DNA of 52,203 nt from Candidatus Gottesmanbacteria bacterium (GTDB lineage: Bacteria; Patescibacteriota; Microgenomatia; JACOXO01). Location: assembly GCA_016182365.1 (NCBI GenBank), contig JACOXO010000017.1, positions 1 through 52,203 on the forward strand, read 5' to 3'. Numbering within the stretch: position 1 is the stretch's first letter; the number at the start of each line of letters is the position of its first letter. The translations under genes were made by a program, and so were the position numbers. Under the pieces are notes generated by a model. That model had not been told where the DNA came from, made no database searches, and saw only the letters and a program-made list of their open reading frames with translations. Below, piece by piece: positions 34,739-42,949 of the stretch.

Positions 34739-35342
34739 GTCAAACTTAATTATTCCCTCACAAAAAGAACTTGAATCTAGATTTTCGTTCATTAATAACA
34801 AAGTTTTGAGAGTAAATATTGTAATTGCTTTTAGATATATAATTTTTCTAATCAATATAGAGAGCGACCTAAAACTTCCAGGCGCTATTTTATACTCATT
34901 ATACAAAGATATTATTTTATACACCGCTACAATAGTAGAGAGCTGTATTCATTACTGCCTGAAAGAATATATTGATTCTGGTCAACTGAAAAGTACTGAC
35001 ATTATGCCTTATGAATGGAAAGACAGTGTATGTAAAGATTTATATCTAATTTCAGAAGACGAAAAAGTATGTGGCGTTATAAGACATAAAGTTAGCGAAC
35101 ACTTTACTGACAAAACACAGTTTAAAACATTGAATGAAGCTTGTTTGAAAGCTAATTTATTTGATAAATCTCTGTTTGACAAAGCCGAAAATCTGCGAAA
35201 TATAAGAAACAATATACATTTGGTAGCTTTAAAAAGAACTGACGATTATTATGAAAAAAAGGACACTCAAGAAGCTTTTGAGATAGCAAAAACCATTATT
35301 GAAAGAGTTGAGAATAAATTAATGAAATTGCAAAAAATCTGA
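34731..35342 (+). CDS. HEPN-like protein, putative RNase toxin
   Basis: The 203-residue protein is almost entirely alpha-helical by pattern. Near residues 154-163 it has LRNIRNNIHL, which fits the Rx4-6H catalytic motif of HEPN RNases. A preceding helical bundle (AILYSLYKDIILYTATIVESCIHYCLKEYI) and a final helix (AFEIAKTIIERVENKL) fit the fold. HEPN proteins occur as toxins and in abortive-infection systems. The 53-residue gene overlaps its start, so the two are likely translationally coupled. It ends 36 bp from the convergent gene at 35379. The HEPN call rests on the motif and helical pattern, not on an alignment. Confidence 0.5.
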   Translation: MSKSNLIIPSQKELESRFSFINNKVLRVNIVIAFRYIIFLINIESDLKLPGAILYSLYKDIILYTATIVESCIHYCLKEYIDSGQLKSTDIMPYEWKDSVCKDLYLISEDEKVCGVIRHKVSEHFTDKTQFKTLNEACLKANLFDKSLFDKAENLRNIRNNIHLVALKRTDDYYEKKDTQEAFEIAKTIIERVENKLMKLQKI

Positions 35343-35378
35343 ATAGCTATATTTACGTTTCCAAAAAATATTTAAGAT

Positions 35379-36236
35379 TTACCAAGTTATTGAATTGAAT
35401 ATGCTTATCATTTCACTTTGAATCTCTGGATTTGTTTGTCCTCCCTCGTTGCTAACAACAATAAAATTGTATTGATAACCATTTTTTTTAATAACATTCT
35501 CATATCCCTTATAAGAATTCCCTGAAGCTGATTTATTAGGAATATATTCAGCAAGCGAACTCCAACCGTATGGACCACTATCTGATTCCTGGAGCGTGGA
35601 AATTGCATTATTTTCTTTATTTAAATAATATGTAGAATCTCCAATTACTACTTTATCTTTATTAGTAAGAAACTTATTATATTCATCCTCATTAAAAAAG
35701 ATTCCGCCCGCTTGACCTTTATTTTCTTCTTCAACTGTAATAATTATATATAATCCGTCTCTCTTTAAAGCAATTGTCCTACCTTGAATATTAAGATTTG
35801 CGAATCTTTCCTTTAAAGGAAAATCTTCGCTTGTTTCTAAATCTAATAGACTCCAATCATCTGGATATCTAATTGAGAAATTATTAAAATTAAAATTATT
35901 AGTAAAAGTCGCAGGAATTTCACTGGTTGGTTCAATTACCTGATTAGTAGAAGTTGGACTTGGAGCACTTGGTGTAATAGTTGGTGTAATAGTAAGTTGA
36001 TTTTGATAAGCTTGTTGTCTAACTGTTTGGAAATCTTTATAAAGTAAATAACCCACAGTACTTAATAATAATACTAGTAAAACTAATATTAACCACTTTT
36101 TAGATATCTGTTTCGGGTTTGACTGTAAATGTTTATCTGAAGTATTTTTAATAGAATTTTGTGTAATATCTGCTTGTGTTTGCATAAATTGAGAGTTGCT
36201 TTCTTTCGTATTACTTAAATCGTAATTTTTATTCAT
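35379..36236 (-). CDS. Membrane-anchored extracellular protein with PsbP-like domain
   Basis: The 285-residue protein has a cytoplasmic N-terminal part of about 46 Asn/Gln/Ser-rich residues and one membrane helix (WLILVLLVLLLSTVGYLLY, near 48-66). A Thr/Pro/Ser-rich spacer (TITPTITPSAPSPTSTN) follows. An outer domain begins FNNFSIRYPDDWSLLD, the typical first strand of PsbP-like domains, and ends SIFNSITW. Such proteins are common in CPR surfaces; their ligands are unknown. A TATAGA-like -10 lies close to the start codon. Convergent with the HEPN-like gene. Confidence 0.65.
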   Translation of the reverse strand: MNKNYDLSNTKESNSQFMQTQADITQNSIKNTSDKHLQSNPKQISKKWLILVLLVLLLSTVGYLLYKDFQTVRQQAYQNQLTITPTITPSAPSPTSTNQVIEPTSEIPATFTNNFNFNNFSIRYPDDWSLLDLETSEDFPLKERFANLNIQGRTIALKRDGLYIIITVEEENKGQAGGIFFNEDEYNKFLTNKDKVVIGDSTYYLNKENNAISTLQESDSGPYGWSSLAEYIPNKSASGNSYKGYENVIKKNGYQYNFIVVSNEGGQTNPEIQSEMISIFNSITW

Positions 36237-36296
36237 AGATATACTCTATATGATAATTCTCAAAGGTTACTTAATCAATGCTCGGTTTGACACTAT

Positions 36297-37259
36297 TTAA
36301 TGCAGATATTTTACAATATTTTGGTTGTGTTCTTCGATGGTTTTGGCGTAGTGGAGTGTACCAGCGTCATCTGAAATGTAATACCAGTAATCTGAATCCT
36401 TAGGATTTGCAACAGCTTTAATTGTTGCAAGACCCGGATTGGCGATAGGTCCTGGGGGCAATCCTGTTACTATATAAGTATTATATGGAGAATCAATTTC
36501 TAGATCACTAGCTGTCAGATGCTTCTTCCACCAGATATTTCCACCCGCATCAAAGCCTACAATATATTGAACAGTTGCATCAGCCTGAAGCGGCCAATTA
36601 TTATTAAGACGCTTAAGATAAATTCCGGCAACGATAGGTCTGTCAGAAGCGTTTTTAACTTCTCTTTCCAGAATAGATGCCAGTGTAATACCTTGATGTA
36701 AAGTAAGCCCTTGCGCCGTTATTCCATTTTTAATGTCTTCCGTTACTTTAGTATAAAAATTTGATCTCATAACACTGGCAATTTCTGTTGGACTGGAATC
36801 AGCTGAAATTCTATAAGAATCTGGAAACATATAACCTTCTTGGGCATTTTGTATAAATTCGTTTTTATCAATTCCAAAGTTGTTATATAAATAATCAGCA
36901 ATTTCCTCAACTCTCCAACCTTCAATAATTTTAACCCATACATCGTTAACTCCATGGGTCAGCTGATTTGCAATTTCGGAAACGCTCATAGCCGGATTGA
37001 GTTCATAATTTCCGGCCTGAATATTCTCGCTTATTCCAGAAATTCTTGTGTATAGAAGAAATGCTTTAGCATTTTTTATAAGACCCTCACTTTTCAGATT
37101 ATTAGCAATTATTGATACATTCTGTCCAGATGAAATGACAAAGTCAACTGGTTCGCTGTCTTTAATATTAACCGGAGATGTTGCAGACAGCCACCAAAAC
37201 AATGAAACTGCTAATACTGCAGTCAGCATGATAATTAATAAAAAACTTTTTCTAAACAT
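36297..37259 (-). CDS. mltG: Endolytic transglycosylase MltG (YceG-like)
   Basis: It is taken to start at MFRKSFLLIIMLTAVLAVSLFWW (ATG 37259), 8 bp after the zinc-ribbon gene. The track start lies inside that gene. The 320-residue protein has one membrane anchor, a LysM-like region (VDFVISSGQNVSIIANNLKSEGLI) and the YceG catalytic domain, with the catalytic Glu in LASILEREV (near residue 197), YLKRLNNNWPLQADATVQY and the SPYNTYIVTGLPPGPIANPG signature. It cuts nascent glycan strands and so sets their length. Confidence 0.93.
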   Translation of the reverse strand: MFRKSFLLIIMLTAVLAVSLFWWLSATSPVNIKDSEPVDFVISSGQNVSIIANNLKSEGLIKNAKAFLLYTRISGISENIQAGNYELNPAMSVSEIANQLTHGVNDVWVKIIEGWRVEEIADYLYNNFGIDKNEFIQNAQEGYMFPDSYRISADSSPTEIASVMRSNFYTKVTEDIKNGITAQGLTLHQGITLASILEREVKNASDRPIVAGIYLKRLNNNWPLQADATVQYIVGFDAGGNIWWKKHLTASDLEIDSPYNTYIVTGLPPGPIANPGLATIKAVANPKDSDYWYYISDDAGTLHYAKTIEEHNQNIVKYLH

Positions 37260-37267
37260 AAAAGTTT

Positions 37268-37465
37268 TTATATCTGAGATATTTTTGCACGTTCGTAGAA
37301 TGAAGACTTGTCTTTTTGTATATATATCCTGCCGCATTTACAGGTTGTTAATATATGGGTATTTTTTTTGCTTACCTTGCCTTTATTAATTGGCATTCCG
37401 CAACCCACACATCTTCCTTGAGCAAGAAGCCACATTTGCAATTGAGCTATAACATTTTTAATCAT
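37268..37465 (-). CDS. Small zinc-ribbon protein
   Basis: The 65-residue protein has four Cys at positions 19, 22, 42 and 44 (CVGCGMP and CKCGRIYI), arranged as a CxxC...CxC zinc-binding ribbon, and a hydrophobic N-terminal stretch (VIAQLQMWLLAQ). It lies 6 bp after the AMP phosphorylase gene and 8 bp before mltG. The role is unknown; a small nucleic-acid or protein-binding ribbon is likely. Confidence 0.6.
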   Translation of the reverse strand: MIKNVIAQLQMWLLAQGRCVGCGMPINKGKVSKKNTHILTTCKCGRIYIQKDKSSFYERAKISQI

Positions 37466-37471
37466 AATAAT

Positions 37472-38755
37472 TTATTCAATTTTAAAAATCCTCATATTAT
37501 CTAACGTATCCACAGCTTCTTTTAATTTCCAGCTATCTGATGAATATAATGTACAAAGTATATCATCTTTTCCTACTTTTTCCTCGATCCTTTTTTGTAA
37601 AAAAATTCCTGCTGCTCTATCAGCAGGACTTCCTAGAATTTTAGCAACTGCTGAAATCTGAAAGTTATCAACGCTGGAAATTACACCTTTTTTATATGCC
37701 ATTATTTCTTTTTTATATTTTCCAAGTTTTAAATCGGTACTCTTTATATGCGAATTGCCTTTCTGGGCTTTTATAATCTCCCGCATTTTTTTTAAAGCCT
37801 GGCCACTTTTTAAAATTTCAGCGGCCACCATTTCTCCTGTTCCAACTTTTTTCTTATCCATTTCCTCATAACATAAATCCAGAAGTTTTGTTGATAACCT
37901 TAAAGCTTTAGCCTCTAGTGCTAACGGTCTTTCAGGATCCTGTTCAAGTACTCTTAATACATCACGACATTCAAGGACTGGACCAACTCCCCGACCCGCT
38001 GGTTCTCTGGTTTCATTAATATCAACAATAATTTTTTTACCGAATTTTCTGGCCAAGACATTAAATTTCTTGGCAACTATCTCTGCATCTTTAAAATGTT
38101 GAATTTTCATTGTTGGTCCAACTGGAACATCAAAAACAATATGAGTTGCTCCTGATGCAATTTTTTTTGCCATTACTGAAACAATAATCTTATCAAAGGA
38201 TTCAAAGGCTAATGGTTGCTCAACTTGAATAATTATATCATCAGCTGGAGCTAGACCCATTTTACCGTTCCAAACAATACAGCCCCCAATACCCATTACT
38301 AATTTTTGAATCTCAGCAGGCGAGAATGTAACATTCGCCAATACTTCCATGGTATCAGCTGTTCCCGAAGGAGAGGTAATTGCTCTTGAAGATAATTTCG
38401 GAATTTTTATCCCAGCTGCCGCAATAATTGGTACCAGAATCATTGTAGTTCTCGTACCAGCAACACCTCCTGTCGAATGCTTATCAGCAACAACCCCTTT
38501 AAAATGTAGAGTTTCACCGGTTTCTGCCATTGCTTTGGTTAAATAAAAAAGCTCATCTTCAGAAAAACCCTCTCTAAAACCTGCTGCTGCAAAATAAGCT
38601 GTTAAAATCGGGCTAAGTCTTTCACTTCCTATCTCATCCATTAAAGTAAATATCTCCCTATATGTTAGCTTTTTACCCAAAAGCTTTTTTCTAATTGCAT
38701 CAATTGCAACATGTTGACTATGGTTATTTTGCTTGCTTACGGTTTTCTTATCCAT
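37472..38755 (-). CDS. deoA: AMP phosphorylase (thymidine phosphorylase family)
   Basis: The 427-residue protein belongs to the nucleoside phosphorylase II family: KHSTGGVAGTRTT (phosphate site, near 88) and SSRAITSPSGTADTMEVLANV. The last segment is the archaeal AMP phosphorylase form rather than the GRGLGHTGGT form of bacterial thymidine phosphorylase. The C-terminal domain includes AGRGVGPVLECRDVLRVLE. It lacks the roughly 80-residue N-terminal domain of many archaeal enzymes. It would convert AMP and phosphate to adenine and ribose-1,5-bisphosphate. Six bp upstream is the isomerase that acts on this product. Confidence 0.85.
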   Translation of the reverse strand: MDKKTVSKQNNHSQHVAIDAIRKKLLGKKLTYREIFTLMDEIGSERLSPILTAYFAAAGFREGFSEDELFYLTKAMAETGETLHFKGVVADKHSTGGVAGTRTTMILVPIIAAAGIKIPKLSSRAITSPSGTADTMEVLANVTFSPAEIQKLVMGIGGCIVWNGKMGLAPADDIIIQVEQPLAFESFDKIIVSVMAKKIASGATHIVFDVPVGPTMKIQHFKDAEIVAKKFNVLARKFGKKIIVDINETREPAGRGVGPVLECRDVLRVLEQDPERPLALEAKALRLSTKLLDLCYEEMDKKKVGTGEMVAAEILKSGQALKKMREIIKAQKGNSHIKSTDLKLGKYKKEIMAYKKGVISSVDNFQISAVAKILGSPADRAAGIFLQKRIEEKVGKDDILCTLYSSDSWKLKEAVDTLDNMRIFKIE

Positions 38756-38761
38756 AATTTT

Positions 38762-39667
38762 TTATTTGATTTTATGCTTTGCAAAAATCCAAGGACTATA
38801 TTTTTTAGCAGTTAAAGTTATATTTTGTGGTTTTATTAAACCATATTCAGTTATAAATGCAGTGATATTTTCAGGGGGGATTTTATCAAATGCCGGATTG
38901 TAAATTTTAAGTCTGTCCGGTTTAGAAGCCCATATCTCCTCTCCTTCTCTCTCTTCTATCTCAATTGCTCGGGGTGCGTATTTTAAAATTGTTGCTGTAA
39001 CATATAAAGGAACTTTTGCGCCTCTTGCTGAAAGTGAGATTCCATAACTGCCTACCTTATTTAAAGCGCTTCCGTCTCTTTCAATAGCGTCCGCTCCTAA
39101 AAGAATTAAATCTATATCTAAATTATCTTCTTTACTTATCATAAACACAGCCTCAGAATCTGTTATCATGATTGACGAAATACCGTGCGAAGTTAACTCT
39201 CTGGCAGTTATCTGTCCCTGATATCTTGGTCTTGTTTCGGTTAAATAAACTTTAAATTTAATCCCTTCAGAATGAGCGCCTATAAGAATTCCTGTTACTG
39301 TTGATGAATGGCAATGGGTAAGAATCGTGGAGTTGTTTTTAATAAGACTGATTCCATTTTCAACTATTTTTTCTTTGGCTATAGTTAAGGATGCTACCAG
39401 ATTTTGAGCAATAGGCAAAAGTGATTTCCCGGAATTATTTTTTGCCTCGTTTAATAACCAATACATTGCATTTCTGGCTAAAGGCTCTGTCCTTCTTGCT
39501 AAAGCTAAATGCATACCGCTTTTTTCCAAATCATGGTAACTCCATTTACCATCACTTGAATATCTTCCTAATGCTAAAACTGCCTCTTTAGCAACATTAG
39601 TAGCTCCTTGTATAGTTAAATTCTTAATAGACTTTACAGTATTGGCAATATCAGTTTTGTTGTTCAT
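38762..39667 (-). CDS. Ribose-1,5-bisphosphate isomerase-type protein (eIF2B alpha family)
   Basis: The 301-residue protein has the eIF2B-alpha/MtnA/R15P isomerase fold: TILTHCHSSTVTG with the catalytic-type Cys (near 117), LTETRPRYQGQITARELTSHGI, and ILLGADAIERDGSALNKVGSYGISL with the catalytic-type Asp. MtnA and eIF2B-like proteins share these motifs. The adjacent AMP phosphorylase favours R15P isomerase, which makes ribulose-1,5-bisphosphate for RuBisCO. No RuBisCO gene is in the window. It overlaps ruvX by 17 bp. Confidence 0.8.
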   Translation of the reverse strand: MNNKTDIANTVKSIKNLTIQGATNVAKEAVLALGRYSSDGKWSYHDLEKSGMHLALARRTEPLARNAMYWLLNEAKNNSGKSLLPIAQNLVASLTIAKEKIVENGISLIKNNSTILTHCHSSTVTGILIGAHSEGIKFKVYLTETRPRYQGQITARELTSHGISSIMITDSEAVFMISKEDNLDIDLILLGADAIERDGSALNKVGSYGISLSARGAKVPLYVTATILKYAPRAIEIEEREGEEIWASKPDRLKIYNPAFDKIPPENITAFITEYGLIKPQNITLTAKKYSPWIFAKHKIK

Positions 39668-40034
39668 AATATTCTTCTAATAATATACATGCAGCATATG
39701 TATGTTCAAGGGATTTCCTTTTTTTAACAGGCACATTGTTTTTAATCATATAATCTAAAGCGTGATTACTTGTCAAAGTTTCATCTATTGAAGTTATTGG
39801 AATACTGGTAAATTTTTTTATTTTTTGAATAAAACCCCTAATATGATTCCCCAGCTCCCCAGAACCTTTACCAATAACTATTCCTTCAATATTGTACTCG
39901 GTTAATATTTGTTTTATGTCTTCAAGTTTCCTTTGATCGCTTCTGGTTGAAATCACTCTAAGCGGAGATGGAATTCCGCTTTGTGAGATTGCCAAACCCA
40001 TATGAACTCTTCCATAATCAATTGCCAAGATCAT
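39651..40034 (-). CDS. ruvX: Putative Holliday junction resolvase RuvX (YqgF)
   Basis: It is taken to start at MILAIDYGRVHMGLAIS (ATG 40034), 1 bp after the sortase stop. The ORF track start lies in the sortase gene. The 127-residue RNase H-fold protein keeps the three acidic clusters: D in AIDYG, E in GKGSGELGNHI and D in SIDETLTSNHA. It is needed for pre-16S rRNA maturation and possibly resolves junctions. Confidence 0.92.
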   Translation of the reverse strand: MILAIDYGRVHMGLAISQSGIPSPLRVISTRSDQRKLEDIKQILTEYNIEGIVIGKGSGELGNHIRGFIQKIKKFTSIPITSIDETLTSNHALDYMIKNNVPVKKRKSLEHTYAACILLEEYYEQQN

Positions 40035-40035
40035 A

Positions 40036-40800
40036 TTAAATTTTCTGAAGGCGGGAATAAACCCAAAGCCTTTTTTCATAAGTTCCTGGAGGCACGCAGG
40101 TAATCAGTGAAAGATAAGAATCATCAAACCGCTGCTCTAAAATACTCACATCGCTAGGATCTACAACATGCATGTTTTCGACAACATATTTATATGTAAT
40201 CCCCTCATAGTTAACAAAAATTTCATCTCCTTCATCTAATGAAGGAAGAAACGAGAAAATAGTTTTGTAATCCTTTGGATTATAGAAAAAAGGCAAAACA
40301 GAGTGTCCAAATACAACAGTATTACCATAATCGCCAGGGTATGCTGTACCACCATATTGTATTAGACTTTTATTAAGATCATCCGAACCTATGGTAATTT
40401 CAGCATCTTTTATCTTTAATTTGGGAATAGAAAGAGAATATGTACCTGAAGTCTGTTGAACTATTTTAACTGCTGGTTTTTTAGGAAACCAAATACTTGC
40501 TTTGGTAAAATCTTGATCGGAATTTGCAGGTGCTTCTTCCTGAGCTTCAACAATGGAACGGGCGGCAGATACAAAAGTATTGGAAAAACTGCCTCTTATA
40601 CGTGGCTGTATAACTTCTGATTCAGCAATTGGTTTAACTATTCTTGCAAAGCGGGGAGCGACCAAAAGATCAAAAGATAATATCGGCCAAACAGCAAATG
40701 CTATTAAAATAAGTCCGGAACCCATAAGGCCTAATGAAATTATCTTAGATTTTTTAAAAGGATTTTTGGGTTTTGCTTTGTGATATATTTTCTTTTTCAT
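40036..40800 (-). CDS. Sortase family transpeptidase
   Basis: The 254-residue protein has a single N-terminal membrane helix (ISLGLMGSGLILIAFAVWPIL, near 20-40), a spacer, and a sortase beta barrel (SIPKLKIKDAEITIG). The catalytic triad is visible: His in NTVVFGHSVL (near 164), Cys in LSLITCVPPG (near 232) and Arg in YEKRLWVYSRL. It would link secreted substrates to the envelope. No sorting signal (LPxTG-like with a hydrophobic tail) was noticed in the window, so its substrates are elsewhere or unusual. One base is shared with the next gene upstream. Confidence 0.88.
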   Translation of the reverse strand: MKKKIYHKAKPKNPFKKSKIISLGLMGSGLILIAFAVWPILSFDLLVAPRFARIVKPIAESEVIQPRIRGSFSNTFVSAARSIVEAQEEAPANSDQDFTKASIWFPKKPAVKIVQQTSGTYSLSIPKLKIKDAEITIGSDDLNKSLIQYGGTAYPGDYGNTVVFGHSVLPFFYNPKDYKTIFSFLPSLDEGDEIFVNYEGITYKYVVENMHVVDPSDVSILEQRFDDSYLSLITCVPPGTYEKRLWVYSRLQKI

Positions 40801-42935
40801 TATTCTCTAGACTGAATTGTTATTTCAATATTTTCAACTCTTGCTGGGACTTTGGAGTCAAATAATGATAACGGGCTATCAACATCAATTTCATATCCGG
40901 CAACGTTTTTTACAGTTTTCATATAGCTTTCAAGTTTATCAAGAGATACTCCTGCAACATCGCTTTTAATTTTGTCTGAATTTACTTTTGGAAAAAGTCT
41001 TGCTTCAAAATCAGCCGTAAATCGTACTTTATTGGTACTTTTGTCTATAACTGCATCAGATACGCCTAAAACTGTCTCGTTGGGTTTAAATTCATATCCC
41101 TCAGGAATATTGGTTAGTAAAGTCTTTTCCATGAGGGTTGTGAAATCTGCATCTTTATAAACCAAACCCTTAAACGACTCTGTTAAAGTTAAGGTTAATT
41201 CTTTGGTTTCTTCACCTACTTCGTTTGAGAATTTTCTTGATGTAACCGTACCTATTAAGGACTCATTTAGTAAATGTTCTCCGGACTGAAGTTTTGCTAT
41301 CAGATCATTTGCTGCCTGATTTTTAAGCTCATCATGAAGCTGGTTCATTAAATTTTCCTGATCTTTGGCTGAAACTATACTAATCTCTCGGCTTGTACCG
41401 CCGGCAAGAGCCTCAACATTTCTTGCAGTATAGGATGTATTTGAAAACTCCTCAACAGTAAATTCAGTCTGTGCAGCTAAATTTCCTTCGGCTCCAATTT
41501 TTGAAGCTGTAATACCAATAGTTGCTTTACCGTAAGTTGGCTTTAATTCATCTCCATCAAGTGTTTCTGAGGCGCCAGGAACTGTAACCACATCGTCTGC
41601 AGTAAAACTTAGACTTCCTGAAGTTAAATTCGTGCCTTTCTCAAATGTTCTCTCCGAGCTAGTTTTATTGTAAATTGTTATAGTCCCTTTGGCAGAATCG
41701 CCTACAAGTTTTGTTCCTGTAGTCTGTGTAGTTCTTGATCCAGAAACTTCTGTTCCTATATTTGTACCAGGTATTTCATTTGTCTCATTAGACGGAGTAA
41801 GTAAATCTGAATTGACACCCACTTCTTTTTGACTTCCCATGACTTTGGGATCAACTACAAGAGTAATAGTTGCCGTAGGCAAAGTATATGAAGCAGCATA
41901 GTAAACACCACCAATAAAAACAAAAGCTATGACAACAGCGATTGCTGCCATTTTTGTTTTTAGATTAATTTTTGAAAAGTTAGGGAGTGCAACTCTTGGT
42001 TTTTGGGGAACATTATTATCTTCAACTTGAGGTTTGGGAATATTATTTTTTTGCTGACTGTTTGAAAATGGAAGTGAAAAAGATAAGGATGGAGGAGTAG
42101 TAATATTAGTTGAAGTTGGCTCGGAGACAAAACCTAAATCAGAAGGCGATACCTGTTTTCCTTGTCCATCATTAGTCGTTTCAGGAATACTTTCTAAGCT
42201 AAATGATGTAGAAAGTTCGCTAGCCGCGGCCTCAACTACCGCTTCTAAACAAAAATCATTATCTAGTAATTCTACTTTAGGAAAATGGAGGAACTTTGGA
42301 TTTTTCTGCCAGCTGTAATTCACAAATTGACTGTGGATATTCTCAAGCGGTAAAGTGCTATAAAGAATAATTCTTGTTGGAAATATATCTATATCAGAGT
42401 ATTGAGCCAAAATACTATCAACTGTATCGGCTACTCTATCTGTTATTTGAGTAACTGTTTGTTTAACGATCTTTCCACCTCTAAATAATGAAACGACTAA
42501 ATGGTTCTTTGAAACTCCAACTAAAATGTTGGTTGGTGGACCTCCATCGCGTTTTTCAAGCATAAAGTTAACTGCCTCCGGAAGAACTACAAAACCTGAC
42601 GGGGTAAGTTCAAGCTCAGACGTTAACTTTTTAAGCTGAGGAAGTATGATTTGTGATATCTTTTCATTCTCCAAGTAGTAAGGTGGGAACCCAAAAACTG
42701 CTTTCTTAATAGTTGTGAGGTTAATTTCACCCGCTGCTTTTGAAACTACATGATCTGTTGCGTTTATGGCATTTTCCCAATCACCGGTAAAATCTTCATA
42801 CCCTTTGCCATAAGTAACAGTTTTCCCGTCAACCACGGTAAATACGCTGGCAGATACACTGCTTTCATCTAGTTTTATAGCTACAAAATATTCAGCCACT
42901 TGCTGTTTTTTCTTGCGAAATATTCCTTCAAACAT
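40800..42935 (-). CDS. Actin-fold (PilM/FtsA-like) and baseplate J-like fusion protein
   Basis: The 711-residue protein has three parts. Residues 1-250 look like an actin-fold ATPase (YFVAIKLDESSVSASVF, KKAVFGFPPYYLENEK, TNILVGVSKNHLVVSLFRGG). A Pro/Ser/Asn-rich linker and one membrane helix follow (AAIAVVIAFVFIGGVYYAA, near 328-348). The outer part has ATITLVVDPKVMGS and a baseplate J-like region (ERTFEKGTNLTSGSLSFTADD, TYGKATIGITASKIGAEGNLAA). It may be a cytoplasm-to-surface assembly protein; function is unknown. It is immediately upstream of the sortase gene and downstream of alaS by 14 bp. Confidence 0.65.
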   Translation of the reverse strand: MFEGIFRKKKQQVAEYFVAIKLDESSVSASVFTVVDGKTVTYGKGYEDFTGDWENAINATDHVVSKAAGEINLTTIKKAVFGFPPYYLENEKISQIILPQLKKLTSELELTPSGFVVLPEAVNFMLEKRDGGPPTNILVGVSKNHLVVSLFRGGKIVKQTVTQITDRVADTVDSILAQYSDIDIFPTRIILYSTLPLENIHSQFVNYSWQKNPKFLHFPKVELLDNDFCLEAVVEAAASELSTSFSLESIPETTNDGQGKQVSPSDLGFVSEPTSTNITTPPSLSFSLPFSNSQQKNNIPKPQVEDNNVPQKPRVALPNFSKINLKTKMAAIAVVIAFVFIGGVYYAASYTLPTATITLVVDPKVMGSQKEVGVNSDLLTPSNETNEIPGTNIGTEVSGSRTTQTTGTKLVGDSAKGTITIYNKTSSERTFEKGTNLTSGSLSFTADDVVTVPGASETLDGDELKPTYGKATIGITASKIGAEGNLAAQTEFTVEEFSNTSYTARNVEALAGGTSREISIVSAKDQENLMNQLHDELKNQAANDLIAKLQSGEHLLNESLIGTVTSRKFSNEVGEETKELTLTLTESFKGLVYKDADFTTLMEKTLLTNIPEGYEFKPNETVLGVSDAVIDKSTNKVRFTADFEARLFPKVNSDKIKSDVAGVSLDKLESYMKTVKNVAGYEIDVDSPLSLFDSKVPARVENIEITIQSRE

Positions 42936-42949
42936 GTAGGCAGATCCCC

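Noticed and set aside
36237-36296. Terminator after the PsbP-like and before the mltG end
   Set aside because: No convincing stem followed by a T run was found in this 60 bp gap.
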